From: Streptomyces mirabilis
GTDB lineage: Bacteria > Actinomycetota > Actinomycetes > Streptomycetales > Streptomycetaceae
Length of the DNA: 64,000 nt
NCBI RefSeq assembly: GCF_039503195.1
Contig: NZ_JBCJKP010000001.1
Location: 8,246,001-8,310,000, forward strand
Direction of reading: 5' to 3'
The notes under the pieces: model-generated
What the model was told of the DNA's origin: nothing
The model's database searches: none
The model's input: only the letters and a program-made list of their open reading frames with translations
Translations under genes and position numbers: made by a program
Shown: positions 42,699 through 52,592 of the stretch, piece by piece
How the letters are laid out: each line of letters begins with the position of its first letter
How positions within the stretch are numbered: the stretch's first letter is position 1

Positions 42699-44102
42699 AT
42701 GAGCAGCCGTACCGTCATCCGTAATGGCCTCGTCATCACCGCGTCCGACGAGATCCACGCCGACGTCCTGATCGAGGACGGCCGGGTCGTCGCCCTCGCC
42801 GCGAGCGGCACCCCGGCGGCCGAGTCGTGGACGGCCGAGAGGACCATCGACGCCACCGGCAAGTACGTCATCCCGGGCGGCGTCGACGCCCACACCCACA
42901 TGGAGCTGCCCTTCGGCGGCACCTTCGCCTCGGACACCTTCGAGACGGGCACCCGGGCCGCGGCCTGGGGCGGCACCACCACCATCGTCGACTTCGCGGT
43001 GCAGAGCGTCGGCCGCTCACTGCGTGAGGGCCTCGACGCCTGGAACGCCAAGGCCGACGGCAACTGCGCCATCGACTACGCCTTCCACATGATCGTCTCC
43101 GACGTCAACCAGGAGACGCTCAAGGAGATGGACCTGCTGGTCCAGGAGGGCGTCACCTCCTTCAAGCAGTTCATGGCCTACCCCGGCGTCTTCTACAGCG
43201 ACGACGGTCAGATCCTGCGCGCCATGCAGCGCTCCGCCGAGAACGGCGGCCTGATCATGATGCACGCGGAGAACGGCATCGCGATCGACGTCCTCGTGGA
43301 ACAGGCGCTGGCGCGCGGCGAGACCGACCCGCGCTTCCACGGCGAGGTGCGCAAGGCGCTCCTGGAGGCCGAGGCCACTCACCGGGCCATCAAGCTCGCC
43401 CAGGTCGCGGGCGCTCCGCTGTACGTCGTGCACGTCTCGGCGCAGGAGGCGGTCGCCGAGATCGCGCGGGCGCGCGACGAGGGACTGAACGTCTTCGGCG
43501 AGACCTGCCCGCAGTACCTGTTCCTGTCGACCGACAACCTCGCGGAACCGGACTTCGAGGGCTCGAAGTACGTGTGCAGCACGCCCCTTCGGCCCAAGGA
43601 GCACCAGGCCGCCCTGTGGCGGGGTCTGCGCACCAACGACCTCCAGGTCGTGTCGACCGACCACTGCCCCTTCTGCTTCGTGGGCCAGAAGGAGCTGGGC
43701 CGGGGCGACTTCTCGAAGATCCCCAACGGCCTCCCGGGCGTCGAGAACCGCATGGACCTGCTCCACCAGGCCGTGGTCGACGGGCACATCTCGCGCCGCC
43801 GCTGGATCGAGATCGCCTGCGCCACGCCGGCCCGGATGTTCGGCCTGTACCCGAAGAAGGGCACCATCGCGCCGGGCGCCGACGCCGACATCGTCATCTA
43901 CGACCCGCACGCCGAGCAGGTCATGTCGGTCGAGACCCACCACATGAACGTCGACTACTCGGCGTACGAGGGCAAGCGCGTCACCGGGCAGGTCGAGACC
44001 GTGCTCTCGCGCGGCGAACCGGTCATCACCGAGCGGGAGTTCACCGGACGCGCGGGTCACGGCGTCTACACCCCCCGCTCCACCTGTCAGTACCTTCTCT
44101 GA
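42699..44102 (+). CDS. hydA: Dihydropyrimidinase (hydantoinase)
   Basis: 467 residues from ATG with GAGGGAG upstream. Metal site: DAHTHME (His65, His67), TSFKQFMAYPG (Lys156, normally carboxylated), MMHAENG and VHVSAQEAV (His), and STDHCPF (Asp). GETCPQYLFL and CATPARMFGLYPKKGTI are family hallmarks. It opens dihydrouracil and dihydrothymine (and 5-substituted hydantoins) to the carbamoyl acids that the adjacent amidohydrolases cleave. It is 18 bases before the F420 enzyme gene, so the two are co-transcribed. Confidence 0.92.
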   Translation: MSSRTVIRNGLVITASDEIHADVLIEDGRVVALAASGTPAAESWTAERTIDATGKYVIPGGVDAHTHMELPFGGTFASDTFETGTRAAAWGGTTTIVDFAVQSVGRSLREGLDAWNAKADGNCAIDYAFHMIVSDVNQETLKEMDLLVQEGVTSFKQFMAYPGVFYSDDGQILRAMQRSAENGGLIMMHAENGIAIDVLVEQALARGETDPRFHGEVRKALLEAEATHRAIKLAQVAGAPLYVVHVSAQEAVAEIARARDEGLNVFGETCPQYLFLSTDNLAEPDFEGSKYVCSTPLRPKEHQAALWRGLRTNDLQVVSTDHCPFCFVGQKELGRGDFSKIPNGLPGVENRMDLLHQAVVDGHISRRRWIEIACATPARMFGLYPKKGTIAPGADADIVIYDPHAEQVMSVETHHMNVDYSAYEGKRVTGQVETVLSRGEPVITEREFTGRAGHGVYTPRSTCQYLL

Positions 44103-44120
44103 GCGACTAGGAGTGGCGCC

Positions 44121-45140
44121 ATGGACTTCGGACTCGTCCTGCAGACCGACCCCCCGGCCTCCCGCGTCATCGACCTGATGAAGCGCGCCGAGGGCAACGG
44201 CTTCACGTACGGCTGGACCTTCGACTCGGCCGTGCTGTGGCAGGAACCCTTCGTGATCTACAGTCAGATCCTCGCGAACACCGAGAAGTTGACGGTCGGC
44301 CCGATGGTCACCAACCCGGGCACCCGCACCTGGGAGGTCACCGCCTCCACCTTCGCGACGCTCAACGACATGTACGGCAACCGCACGGTGTGCGGCATCG
44401 GGCGCGGCGACTCGGCGATGCGCGTCGCCGGACGCAAGCCCAACACGCTCGCCCGCATCAGCGGCGCGATGAAGGTCATCCGTGCCCTCGGCCGCGGCGA
44501 GGAGGCCGACCTCGGCGGCACCGTCGTCAAGTTCCCCTGGGTCAAGCCGGGTGCCGAACTCCCGGTCTGGATGGCCGCGTACGGTCCCAAGGCCCTGAAG
44601 ATGACCGGCGAGGAGGCCGACGGGTTCATCCTCCAGCTCGCCGACCTCTATCTCACCGAGTACATGGTCAAGGCCGTGAAGGACGCTGCCGTCGAGGCCG
44701 GGCGTGACCCCTCCGAGGTGAAGATCTGCGTGGCCGCGCCCGCGTACATCACCGAGGACGACTCGCCGGAGGCCCTCGCCCACGCGCGTGAGCAGTGCCG
44801 CTGGTTCGGTGGCATGGTCGGCAACCACGTGGCCGACCTGGTCTCCAAGTACGGCGAGCACTCCGCCGCCGTACCCGAGGAACTCACCGACTACATCAAG
44901 GCCCGCGAGGGCTACGACTACTCCCACCACGGGCGCAGCGACAACCCCGACACCAAGTTCGTGCCGGACGAGATCGTCGACCGGTTCTGCCTGATCGGCA
45001 CGGCCGAGCAGCACATCGAGAAACTGAAGGCGCTGCGCGCGCTGGGCGTGGACCAGTTCGCGGTGTACGACATGCACGACGCGCAGGAGGCCGTGATCGA
45101 CGCGTACGGGTCGAAGGTCATCCCGGCCGTCAACGGCTGA
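44121..45140 (+). CDS. LLM-class F420-dependent oxidoreductase (TIGR03842-like)
   Basis: 339 residues from ATG. It begins MDFGLVLQTDPPASRVIDLM and has the luciferase-like TIM-barrel markers VGPMVTNPGTRTWEVTAS, GIGRGDSAM, GEEADGFILQL and CLIGTAEQHIEKLKAL. It belongs to the branch of F420-linked reductases found beside dihydropyrimidinase genes in actinobacteria. The position suggests it carries out, or helps, the first reductive step (uracil to dihydrouracil) or acts on a related heterocycle. No flavin/iron-sulfur dihydropyrimidine dehydrogenase is present in the window. The role is inferred from context. Confidence 0.8.
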   Translation: MDFGLVLQTDPPASRVIDLMKRAEGNGFTYGWTFDSAVLWQEPFVIYSQILANTEKLTVGPMVTNPGTRTWEVTASTFATLNDMYGNRTVCGIGRGDSAMRVAGRKPNTLARISGAMKVIRALGRGEEADLGGTVVKFPWVKPGAELPVWMAAYGPKALKMTGEEADGFILQLADLYLTEYMVKAVKDAAVEAGRDPSEVKICVAAPAYITEDDSPEALAHAREQCRWFGGMVGNHVADLVSKYGEHSAAVPEELTDYIKAREGYDYSHHGRSDNPDTKFVPDEIVDRFCLIGTAEQHIEKLKALRALGVDQFAVYDMHDAQEAVIDAYGSKVIPAVNG

Positions 45141-45152
45141 CAACTCCGCTCC

Positions 45153-45175
45153 GGGCGGCCGGCCTCCGGCCGCCC
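45153..45175. terminator. Strong hairpin after the oxidoreductase gene
   Basis: GGGCGGCCGG (45153-45162) pairs with CCGGCCGCCC (45166-45175) around CCT, 12 bases after the stop. It separates the catabolic genes from the transporter, which therefore probably has its own promoter in 45176-45336. Confidence 0.75.
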
Positions 45176-45336
45176 ACCGCACCACCGCCGGCGGTACTCC
45201 GGTCACCGCTCCTCCTCCCCATACGTCTCCTTCCCTCCGTCCGGGAAGGGGATCACCGCACCACCGCATCCGCACAACCCCCCACGGCGTCACCCGCACG
45301 GCCTCTCCCGTCACTCCTCACTTGATTGGCCTGCCC

Positions 45337-46863
<1,527 letters not shown>

Positions 46864-46930
46864 CGCGTGAGGGAGAACAGCCCTCGGAGAACGGCTGAGG
46901 GACAACAGCTGTCGGATCAGCGCGGCGGTG

Positions 46931-46961
46931 GGAGAACGGTCAGCCCTTCTGGCCGTTCTCC
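46931..46961. terminator. Bidirectional hairpin between converging genes
   Basis: GGAGAACGG (46931-46939) pairs with CCGTTCTCC (46953-46961), and the stem continues inward through T-G, C-G, A-T and G-C pairs. It overlaps the last codons of the lipoprotein gene on the minus strand and lies 67 bases after the transporter stop. Confidence 0.7.
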
Positions 46962-47605
46962 AGCGTCGCCACCACGTCCTTGGCGGCCTTGATGGCCCCC
47001 TTGTTGATCTCGTCCGTGCTGGGCGCCTTCTTCGTCTCGAAGTTGCTGCCGTTGTACGTGACGACCACCAGCGCGTTGGACGCGCGGGCGATCACCACTC
47101 CCTCACGGGTCTGCTGCTTGTCCGTGGTGGTGAGGTTCACGACCGAGTAGGCCGAGTCGCCGAGGCCGGGAACCGCCCCGCCGCCGCTCTTGTCCGATAC
47201 GCGCCCCGTATAGGACTTCTGCGCCGCCTCGGCCGAATCCTTGATCTCGTACGAGACGTCCAGCCAGTGGTAGTCGAAGCCCTTGAGCGCGTTCCAGGAA
47301 CAGGTGCGACGCACCGACTTGTCGGTCGACGGAATCTCCTGGCCGGCCGTCTTGGCGCCCGGGACAAGCGCCTTGATCGTCTTCTCCGTCACGCCGGTGC
47401 AGGGCGCGGGGGCCGCGGTGTACGTCTTCGCGACCGCCGTCGCCGCGGGGCCCGAGGGGGACTGCGTCGTCTGGGGCGACTTGTGGTCGGTGGCGGCCGG
47501 AGTCGTCGTCGACGTGCCGGACGACATGACCCAGCCCGTGCAGGCGAGGACCGCGACCGGCAGCAGGCGCGCGGTGAGGGCGAGTGGCAGAGGAAGAGAA
47601 TGCAC
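46940..47605 (-). CDS. DUF3558-like lipoprotein
   Basis: 221 residues from the GTG at 47605. Signal LPLPLALTARLLPVAVLACTG contains a lipobox ending at Cys (about residue 21), so the protein is anchored outside the membrane. A Ser/Thr/Pro-rich linker (STTTPAATDHKSPQTTQSPS) leads to a folded part with CTGVTEKTIKALVPGAKT and RRTCSWNALKGFDYHWLDVS, whose two Cys probably form a disulfide as in DUF3558 proteins. The function is unknown. A start further upstream at 47644 would bury the signal peptide. Confidence 0.7.
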   Translation of the reverse strand: MHSLPLPLALTARLLPVAVLACTGWVMSSGTSTTTPAATDHKSPQTTQSPSGPAATAVAKTYTAAPAPCTGVTEKTIKALVPGAKTAGQEIPSTDKSVRRTCSWNALKGFDYHWLDVSYEIKDSAEAAQKSYTGRVSDKSGGGAVPGLGDSAYSVVNLTTTDKQQTREGVVIARASNALVVVTYNGSNFETKKAPSTDEINKGAIKAAKDVVATLENGQKG

Positions 47606-47727
47606 GGCGCACTTCTCGTGGGGGACGGTGCGGAGGGGGTCCACACTGCGGACGGAACGCCAGTGTCACATGACTCCCTGTGGGGCGGAAGTGCCAACTC
47701 ACTCCGTGCCTGTGCGGTGACAGTGAC

Positions 47728-48561
47728 TCACTGGGAATCGTCCGTCCGCCACTTCGCCGTCACCAGCCACACCGCCGCCCGGAGTCGAACACCGCGATCC
47801 GTCTCATAAGGGCGCAAGGTGTCCCGCAGGGCCTCGCGCGTGTCGGCGTCGACCGCCCGGCCGGGCGTGCGGGAGAGGATGAAGCCGACCGCGTCCGCGG
47901 CGTCGCGCCCCCAGGTCGTCTCCGTCACGACCGGAGTCACCGTCACGTCGTCCCACCCGCGAAGGACCTCGCGGATGTGCGCCGGGTCGGACAGGGAGGC
48001 CATGGCGGCCTGGACGGCGACCGTCGCGGCGTCCGGTTCGTCCAGGAGTTCTCCGAAAAGGCTCAGGGCGCGTGACTCCTCCACCTCGGGACCGGCGGGC
48101 CGCGGACAGACGAACGCGAGCCGCCCGCCCGGCCGCAGCGAGCGCGCCAGGTTCCGGAACGCCGCCGCGTGGTCCGCGAAGAACATCACCCCGCCCCGGC
48201 TGATCAAGACGTCGTATCCGGCGGGCGGGAAGGGATGGATCTGGGCGTCGGCGAGCTCGTACGCGACGTTGGTGACCCCCTCCGCGGCGGTCGCCGCCCG
48301 GGCCCGGTCGAGCAGGGGTGCCGAGATGTCCACCCCGACGGCGTGCCCGTGCGCCGCCAGCCGGCCCGCGATCCGGGTCGTCGCACCGGCCCCGCACCCG
48401 ACGTCGAGGACGCGGTCGCCCGAAGCGATCGCCGCCGCGTCGAAGAGCGCGGTGTTCAGGCCCGACACGAGCGTGTCATAGCGCTCGTGGTGGCTCGCCC
48501 AGTGATGGCCGAGGCTGCCGTTCCAGACCCGCGCCTGAGCGGAGTTGGCGATCCGTGTCAT
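47728..48561 (-). CDS. Class I SAM-dependent methyltransferase
   Basis: 277 residues from ATG. RVWNGSLGHHWASHHERYDT precedes motif I VLDVGCGAGATTRIAGRLA, then VGVDISAPLLDRAR, then FDVLISRGGVMFF-like text (YDVLISRGGVMFFADH). This is the ubiE-like type 11/25 class. The start overlaps the stop of the CMD-family gene (ATGA), so the two are one operon. The substrate is unknown. Confidence 0.82.
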   Translation of the reverse strand: MTRIANSAQARVWNGSLGHHWASHHERYDTLVSGLNTALFDAAAIASGDRVLDVGCGAGATTRIAGRLAAHGHAVGVDISAPLLDRARAATAAEGVTNVAYELADAQIHPFPPAGYDVLISRGGVMFFADHAAAFRNLARSLRPGGRLAFVCPRPAGPEVEESRALSLFGELLDEPDAATVAVQAAMASLSDPAHIREVLRGWDDVTVTPVVTETTWGRDAADAVGFILSRTPGRAVDADTREALRDTLRPYETDRGVRLRAAVWLVTAKWRTDDSQ

Positions 48562-49559
48562 GAGGTCTCCTCGGCCGTGCGGACGGGAAGCGCGCTCTCG
48601 ATCCGGTCGACGGCGGCGAACGCGCCGTACGCCACCAGATGGACCAGACAGTGGTCGGTATGGATGGGTTTACGCCAGGCCGTCACGTCCTCGTCCGTGA
48701 TCCGGTACGGGGCCAGCGCGGCCAGCAGCGCGAGCCGCGCCCCGGGCCGTGAACGGTCGGGCAGCGCGTCCCACGCGAGCGGCGGGTGCGAGCCGTCCCA
48801 GTCCCGGAGCGTCTCCTGTACGAGGATCCGGTCGGCCTCGTCGAGAAGACCCTCCCCCTCGGTGGCGGCGGCCCGCAGTGCGGCGTAGGCCGGGCCGACG
48901 GTGGTCCCGCGCGCCCAGTCCGGACCGGGCCCGGAGTCGTCGAGGAGTTCCAGGCCCGCACCCGGCACGGCTCGCCGGCGCACCGTCCGGGCGACGGACC
49001 GCCCGGCCAGACTCCGCACCGCCCGGAACCGTTGCGCGTTGCCCGGCAGCAGACTCTCGGTGAGCAGCGCCGACACCACGCGGTTGATGAAGTGGAAGGA
49101 CAAGGCGGTGCCGATGTAGGCGGGGGCATGCGCGACGGGGAAGGGGTACGGCGCCAACTCGGGCGCCCCCGGGGTCCGGGTCGCCCCGCCCCATGCCAGC
49201 ACACGCGCGTGCTCCTCGTCGGCGGGGGTGTCCCCGCGCGCCACCGCCTCCGCGAGCCGATGGTCCCCGGTCGCGTGCAGCAACATCGTGTGCGCGTCCA
49301 CGCAGAACGGGCACCGGTTGGCGACGGACACCCCGAGCGCCGCGAGTTCCTTCCCCGTCCGGCTGCCCTCGCCCGCGATCAGCGACTCGCGCATCAACGC
49401 CCAGGCGGAGGCCATGAGACCGGGAGCGGGCGAGAGCACGACGAAGGTCACCGCGCGCTCGATGCCGAAGTCGTCGGCGAGCTGGGCGTAGACGCCCGCG
49501 ACACGGCCGGTGGCGGACTTGGGCGGAGACGGGGTGGTGTAACGGAAGGGACTGGACAT
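48558..49559 (-). CDS. Carboxymuconolactone-decarboxylase-family (AhpD-like) protein
   Basis: 333 residues from the ATG at 49559, with AGGAGG upstream. VSVANRCPFCVDAHTMLLHA holds the CxxC-x3-H redox motif of AhpD-like proteins, within a CMD fold at about residues 50-110. The remaining two thirds are helical with no motif I know (INRVVSALLTESLLPGNAQR). It is about twice the length of AhpD, so a second diverged CMD repeat is possible. It probably handles peroxide or thiol redox work rather than carboxymuconolactone. It is divergent from the two-component system. Confidence 0.78.
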   Translation of the reverse strand: MSSPFRYTTPSPPKSATGRVAGVYAQLADDFGIERAVTFVVLSPAPGLMASAWALMRESLIAGEGSRTGKELAALGVSVANRCPFCVDAHTMLLHATGDHRLAEAVARGDTPADEEHARVLAWGGATRTPGAPELAPYPFPVAHAPAYIGTALSFHFINRVVSALLTESLLPGNAQRFRAVRSLAGRSVARTVRRRAVPGAGLELLDDSGPGPDWARGTTVGPAYAALRAAATEGEGLLDEADRILVQETLRDWDGSHPPLAWDALPDRSRPGARLALLAALAPYRITDEDVTAWRKPIHTDHCLVHLVAYGAFAAVDRIESALPVRTAEETS

Positions 49560-49700
49560 GGGACGCCTCCTGGTAGGGAATGAGCGCGGGGCCGGTGGAT
49601 GCGCTCGCCGTCGCCACCCTCCTCCAGGGAGCCGTCCCCGGTCGTCGTCCACCCGAAGGCATCCCGAGCCACCTCCACCCGCCCAGCACGCGCCGTGATC

Positions 49701-49716
49701 TACTCCAGCCGGAGTA
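49701..49716. promoter_or_regulatory. Inverted repeat TACTCC-4-GGAGTA between divergent operons
   Basis: TACTCC (49701-49706) and GGAGTA (49711-49716) flank AGCC. It lies 142 bases before the CMD-family start and 61 before the histidine kinase start. A dimeric response regulator such as the one encoded at 50886 could bind here. Confidence 0.4.
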
Positions 49717-49776
49717 CGCCAGGCCCCCTCCACAGGTCTGACGCCACTGTGCGAACGGCCGTCTATCGTGCGGAAC

Positions 49777-50889
49777 ATGGCGTTGGACCAGGGCACGCGC
49801 AGGCACCTGTCCGACGCGGCCCTCGCGGTCGTGGTCGGTGCCCTCGTCATGGCCGCGGCCGCGGCCGACGACGGCGCGACCCCCGCCGACTACGCGCTGA
49901 TCACCGTGGGCTCCCTCGCCCTCGCGGCCTACCGCCGCGCCCCGCGCCGGGTACTCGCGGTCAGTACGGTCACCACGACGGCGTACGTCCTGCACGCCCA
50001 CCCCGGCACCCTCGCCGCCCTCCCGGTACTGGGCGCCGTCCACACGGCGGCCCGAGCGGGGCACCGAGGAGTGGCGGCGCTCGCGAGTGCCCTGTTCCTG
50101 GCGGCATTCGTGACCACGGACCTCACGGCACGCGCAGGCGCCGAGCGCTCTCTCCTGCTCGCCGGCTGGTTCCTGTGCGCCCTGGTGACAGGCCTCGCCG
50201 ACCGCAACTGGCAGGCGTATCTGCGCCAGACGGAACAGCGCGCGATGGAAGCCGAACGCACCCGTGAGGAGGCGGCCCTGCGCCGGGCGGGCGAGGAACG
50301 GCTGCGGATCGCCCGCGAGTTGCACGACTCGCTCACACACAGCATCTCGATCGTCAAGCTCCAGGCGGGCGTCGCCGTCCACCTCGCCCGCAAACGCGGT
50401 GAGGAGGTCCCGCCCGCGCTGCTCGCCATCCAGGAGGCGGGCGGCGAGGCGATGCGCGAACTACGGGCCACGCTGGAGGTGTTGCGCACCGACGAGCCGA
50501 CCGGCACCCCCGCGCTGCTCGTGGAGCGGGCCCGCGCGGCCGGTCTCGCCGTGGAGCTGACGGTGTGCGGCGAGGAGCGTCCGCTCACGGCGACGGTCGA
50601 CCGTGCCGCCTACCGCATCGTCCAGGAGGCCCTGACGAACGCCGCGCGCCACGCGGGCCCCGCGAAGGTGGCCGTCCAACTCGACTACAGCACCGACGAC
50701 CTGACGATATCCGTCGTCGACGACGGCGGCGCCGACCCGTCCCGTCCGCCCACCCCCGGCATCGGCCTCACCGGCATGCGCGAACGCGTCACGGCCCTCG
50801 GCGGCACCCTGCACGCCGCACCGCGCACGGAGGGCGGCTTCTCGGTGCGCGCCGAACTGCCGCTGGGGCTACCGGAGGAGGTGCCGTGA
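49777..50889 (+). CDS. NarL-family sensor histidine kinase
   Basis: 370 residues from the ATG at 49777 (a GTG three codons earlier is possible). Four to five hydrophobic segments fill residues 10-140 (LAVVVGALVMAAAAADD, LALAAYRRAP, LLLAGWFLCALVTGLA) with no sizeable outside loop. LRIARELHDSLTHSISIVKL is the HisKA_3 dimerisation box with phospho-acceptor His183. DRAAYRIVQEALTNAARHAG is the N-box, and VVDDGG with GIGLTGMRERV is the ATP lid. It is membrane-bound and transfers phosphate to the next gene's product. Confidence 0.9.
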   Translation: MALDQGTRRHLSDAALAVVVGALVMAAAAADDGATPADYALITVGSLALAAYRRAPRRVLAVSTVTTTAYVLHAHPGTLAALPVLGAVHTAARAGHRGVAALASALFLAAFVTTDLTARAGAERSLLLAGWFLCALVTGLADRNWQAYLRQTEQRAMEAERTREEAALRRAGEERLRIARELHDSLTHSISIVKLQAGVAVHLARKRGEEVPPALLAIQEAGGEAMRELRATLEVLRTDEPTGTPALLVERARAAGLAVELTVCGEERPLTATVDRAAYRIVQEALTNAARHAGPAKVAVQLDYSTDDLTISVVDDGGADPSRPPTPGIGLTGMRERVTALGGTLHAAPRTEGGFSVRAELPLGLPEEVP

Positions 50890-51554
50890 TCAGGGTCGCG
50901 CTCGTCGACGACCAGGCGCTGATGCGCGCCGGCTTCCGCGCCCTGCTCGACGCCGAGGACGGCATCGAGGTCGTGGGCGAGGCCGCCGATGGCAAACAGG
51001 GCCTCGCGCTGGTGCGCGCTTCCCTGCCGGACATCGCCCTCGTCGACGTGCAGATGCCGGTGATGTCGGGCATCGAGGCCACCCGCCGTATCGCCGCCGA
51101 CCCGGAGCTGTCCGCTGTGCGCGTCGTCATGCTCACCAACTACGGCCTGGACGAGTACGTCTTCGAGGCGTTGCGGGCCGGGGCCAGCGGCTTCCTGCTC
51201 AAGGACACCGAGCCCGCCGACCTGCTCCAGGCCATCGAGGTCGTCGCGCGGGGGGAGGCACTGCTGTCCCCGTCCGTGACCCGCACCCTGATCGGCGAGT
51301 TCGTCGCCCGGCCCCCGGACCGGGCCACCGCGCCCGGCCTGGAGTGCCTCACCCGCCGCGAACGCGAGGTCACGGCACTGGCCGCGCGCGGTCTGACCAA
51401 CGAGGAGATCGCCGCGCACATGGTCATCAGCCCGTTCACCGCCAAGACCCACATCAGCCGGGCGATGACGAAGCTGGGCGCCCGCGACCGGGCCCAACTG
51501 GTGGTGTTCGCCTACGAGTCGGGCTTGGTGACGGCGCGGGGGAGTGCGAACTGA
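50886..51554 (+). CDS. LuxR/NarL-type response regulator
   Basis: 222 residues from a GTG that overlaps the kinase stop, with GGAGGAGG upstream. Receiver domain: LVDDQALMRAGFRALL (acidic pair), IALVDVQMPVMSG (phospho-acceptor Asp54), MLTNYG (Thr) and LLKDTEP (Lys). C-terminal HTH: LTRREREVTALAARGLTNEE and FTAKTHISRAMTKLGARDRA. Targets are unknown; the inverted repeat at 49701 is a candidate site. Confidence 0.92.
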   Translation: MIRVALVDDQALMRAGFRALLDAEDGIEVVGEAADGKQGLALVRASLPDIALVDVQMPVMSGIEATRRIAADPELSAVRVVMLTNYGLDEYVFEALRAGASGFLLKDTEPADLLQAIEVVARGEALLSPSVTRTLIGEFVARPPDRATAPGLECLTRREREVTALAARGLTNEEIAAHMVISPFTAKTHISRAMTKLGARDRAQLVVFAYESGLVTARGSAN

Positions 51555-51663
51555 GGGGTGCGTGGGGGCTCCCCGAGCGGGGCATCGCCTCATCTTGCCG
51601 GACACCACGGTCCCGCGGCGCACCATCGGGCAGTGCCGCAAGGGGTCAGAGATCAGGCGGCAC

Positions 51664-51750
51664 ATGAACAGTCCCGCGGACGACACGGAAATCGCCATCG
51701 CCATCGATCCCCGGTTGCTCGTCCTCGTCCCCGCCCCCGGCGACGTCTGA
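51664..51750 (+). CDS. Possible 28-residue peptide
   Basis: ATG at 51664 opens a frame ending TGA at 51750 (AIAIDPRLLVLVPAPGDV at the C-terminus). The codons are G/C-rich at the third position, but the ribosome site is poor and the product matches nothing I know. It may be residual coding DNA. Confidence 0.2.
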   Translation: MNSPADDTEIAIAIDPRLLVLVPAPGDV

Positions 51751-51793
51751 CGGTCCGTCTCCTGGTACCGCCGTCGGCCCGACGTGGCTCAAG

Positions 51794-51823
51794 TTGAACT
51801 TCTGACTCACCAAGAGGTATGAG
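51794..51823 (+). promoter_or_regulatory. Candidate promoter for the small secreted protein gene
   Basis: TTGAAC (51794-51799) and TATGAG (51818-51823) are 18 bases apart, 52 bases before the ATG at 51876. The region is A/T-rich compared with its surroundings. Confidence 0.4.
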
Positions 51824-51875
51824 CTACAGTCCGCGAGCCGCGTACTCAGCGGCACAGCACGTCAACGGGAGAGTA

Positions 51876-52289
51876 ATGAATCGGCACATCATGGCCCGCG
51901 TCGGCACAGCCGTCACCGCCACCGGGCTGGCACTGGCACTGGGCGCGGGAACCTCCTTCGCCGGCGGCAACTACGTCGGCTCGTTCAAGAAGAACGGCAG
52001 GTCCGTCGCGACCGTGGTGTTCGAGCCGCGGAACTCCTCCGGGGGACCTCAGTTCACCGACGTGATCGACTCGGCCAAGGACGGGCACTCGATCCGAGCG
52101 GTCACCTATGACGCGACCACGGGCAAGCGGCGGAACACCTGCGAGACCAGTTCCGTCAAGGACTGCGAGATCTCGCCCCGGATCGCCAAGGGCCACAAGG
52201 TCCGCGTCAAGGTGTACTGGGTCAAGGGCAGGACGGCGACCTACCTCGGCACGGTGATGACCGACAAGGGCAAGCTGCCGGTCGTCTGA
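51876..52289 (+). CDS. Small secreted hypothetical protein
   Basis: 137 residues from the ATG at 51876 with GGGAGAG upstream. The signal peptide is RVGTAVTATGLALALGAGTS with cleavage after SFA near residue 28. The mature part of about 109 residues is basic and beta-rich: NYVGSFKKNGRSVATVVFEP, VTYDATTGKRRNTCE, VKDCEISPRI, KVRVKVYWVKGRTATYLG. Two Cys probably pair. The family is common in Streptomyces as uncharacterised secreted proteins; function unknown. Confidence 0.7.
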   Translation: MNRHIMARVGTAVTATGLALALGAGTSFAGGNYVGSFKKNGRSVATVVFEPRNSSGGPQFTDVIDSAKDGHSIRAVTYDATTGKRRNTCETSSVKDCEISPRIAKGHKVRVKVYWVKGRTATYLGTVMTDKGKLPVV

Positions 52290-52315
52290 CCGAGAGTCTC
52301 CGCCCGGTGAGAACC

Positions 52316-52350
52316 GCGTCGAGGTGCCGTCCCGGACGGCACCTCGACGC
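52316..52350. terminator. Long perfect hairpin terminator
   Basis: GCGTCGAGGTGCCGTCC (52316-52332) and its exact complement (52334-52350) face each other around a single base, so the working stem is about 15 bp. It follows the small secreted protein gene by 26 bases. Confidence 0.8.
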
Positions 52351-52592
52351 GCGGACGGGTGTCAGGGCGTGAGAGCCACATCGAAGCCTCCAGCGGCTCC
52401 CAGCTGTTTCGCCGCCACACCGGTGGACGACGGTCGCCGGCCGATGGGCGCCGAAGTGAGAGCGCGCCCGATCGGTAGTCTGCTCCCTGATCAGGGCGAC
52501 CGGAGCCGAGCCGGAACTCCCCGGATTCCTCCCCCAGCGCGTCCGGAGGACTGATCGGTACCGGCCGACGCGCGCAGACACCGAGGTGAGAG

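Noticed and set aside
43017..45314. Long minus-strand open frame opposite dihydropyrimidinase and the F420 enzyme
   Set aside because: The opposite strand carries two well-conserved genes. The antisense frame has the composition expected from their codon bias and no motif.
47770..47800. Text resembling a reversed tRNA T-arm (GGAGTCGAACACCG)
   Set aside because: It lies in the C-terminal codons of the methyltransferase gene, and no acceptor or anticodon stem can be drawn around it.
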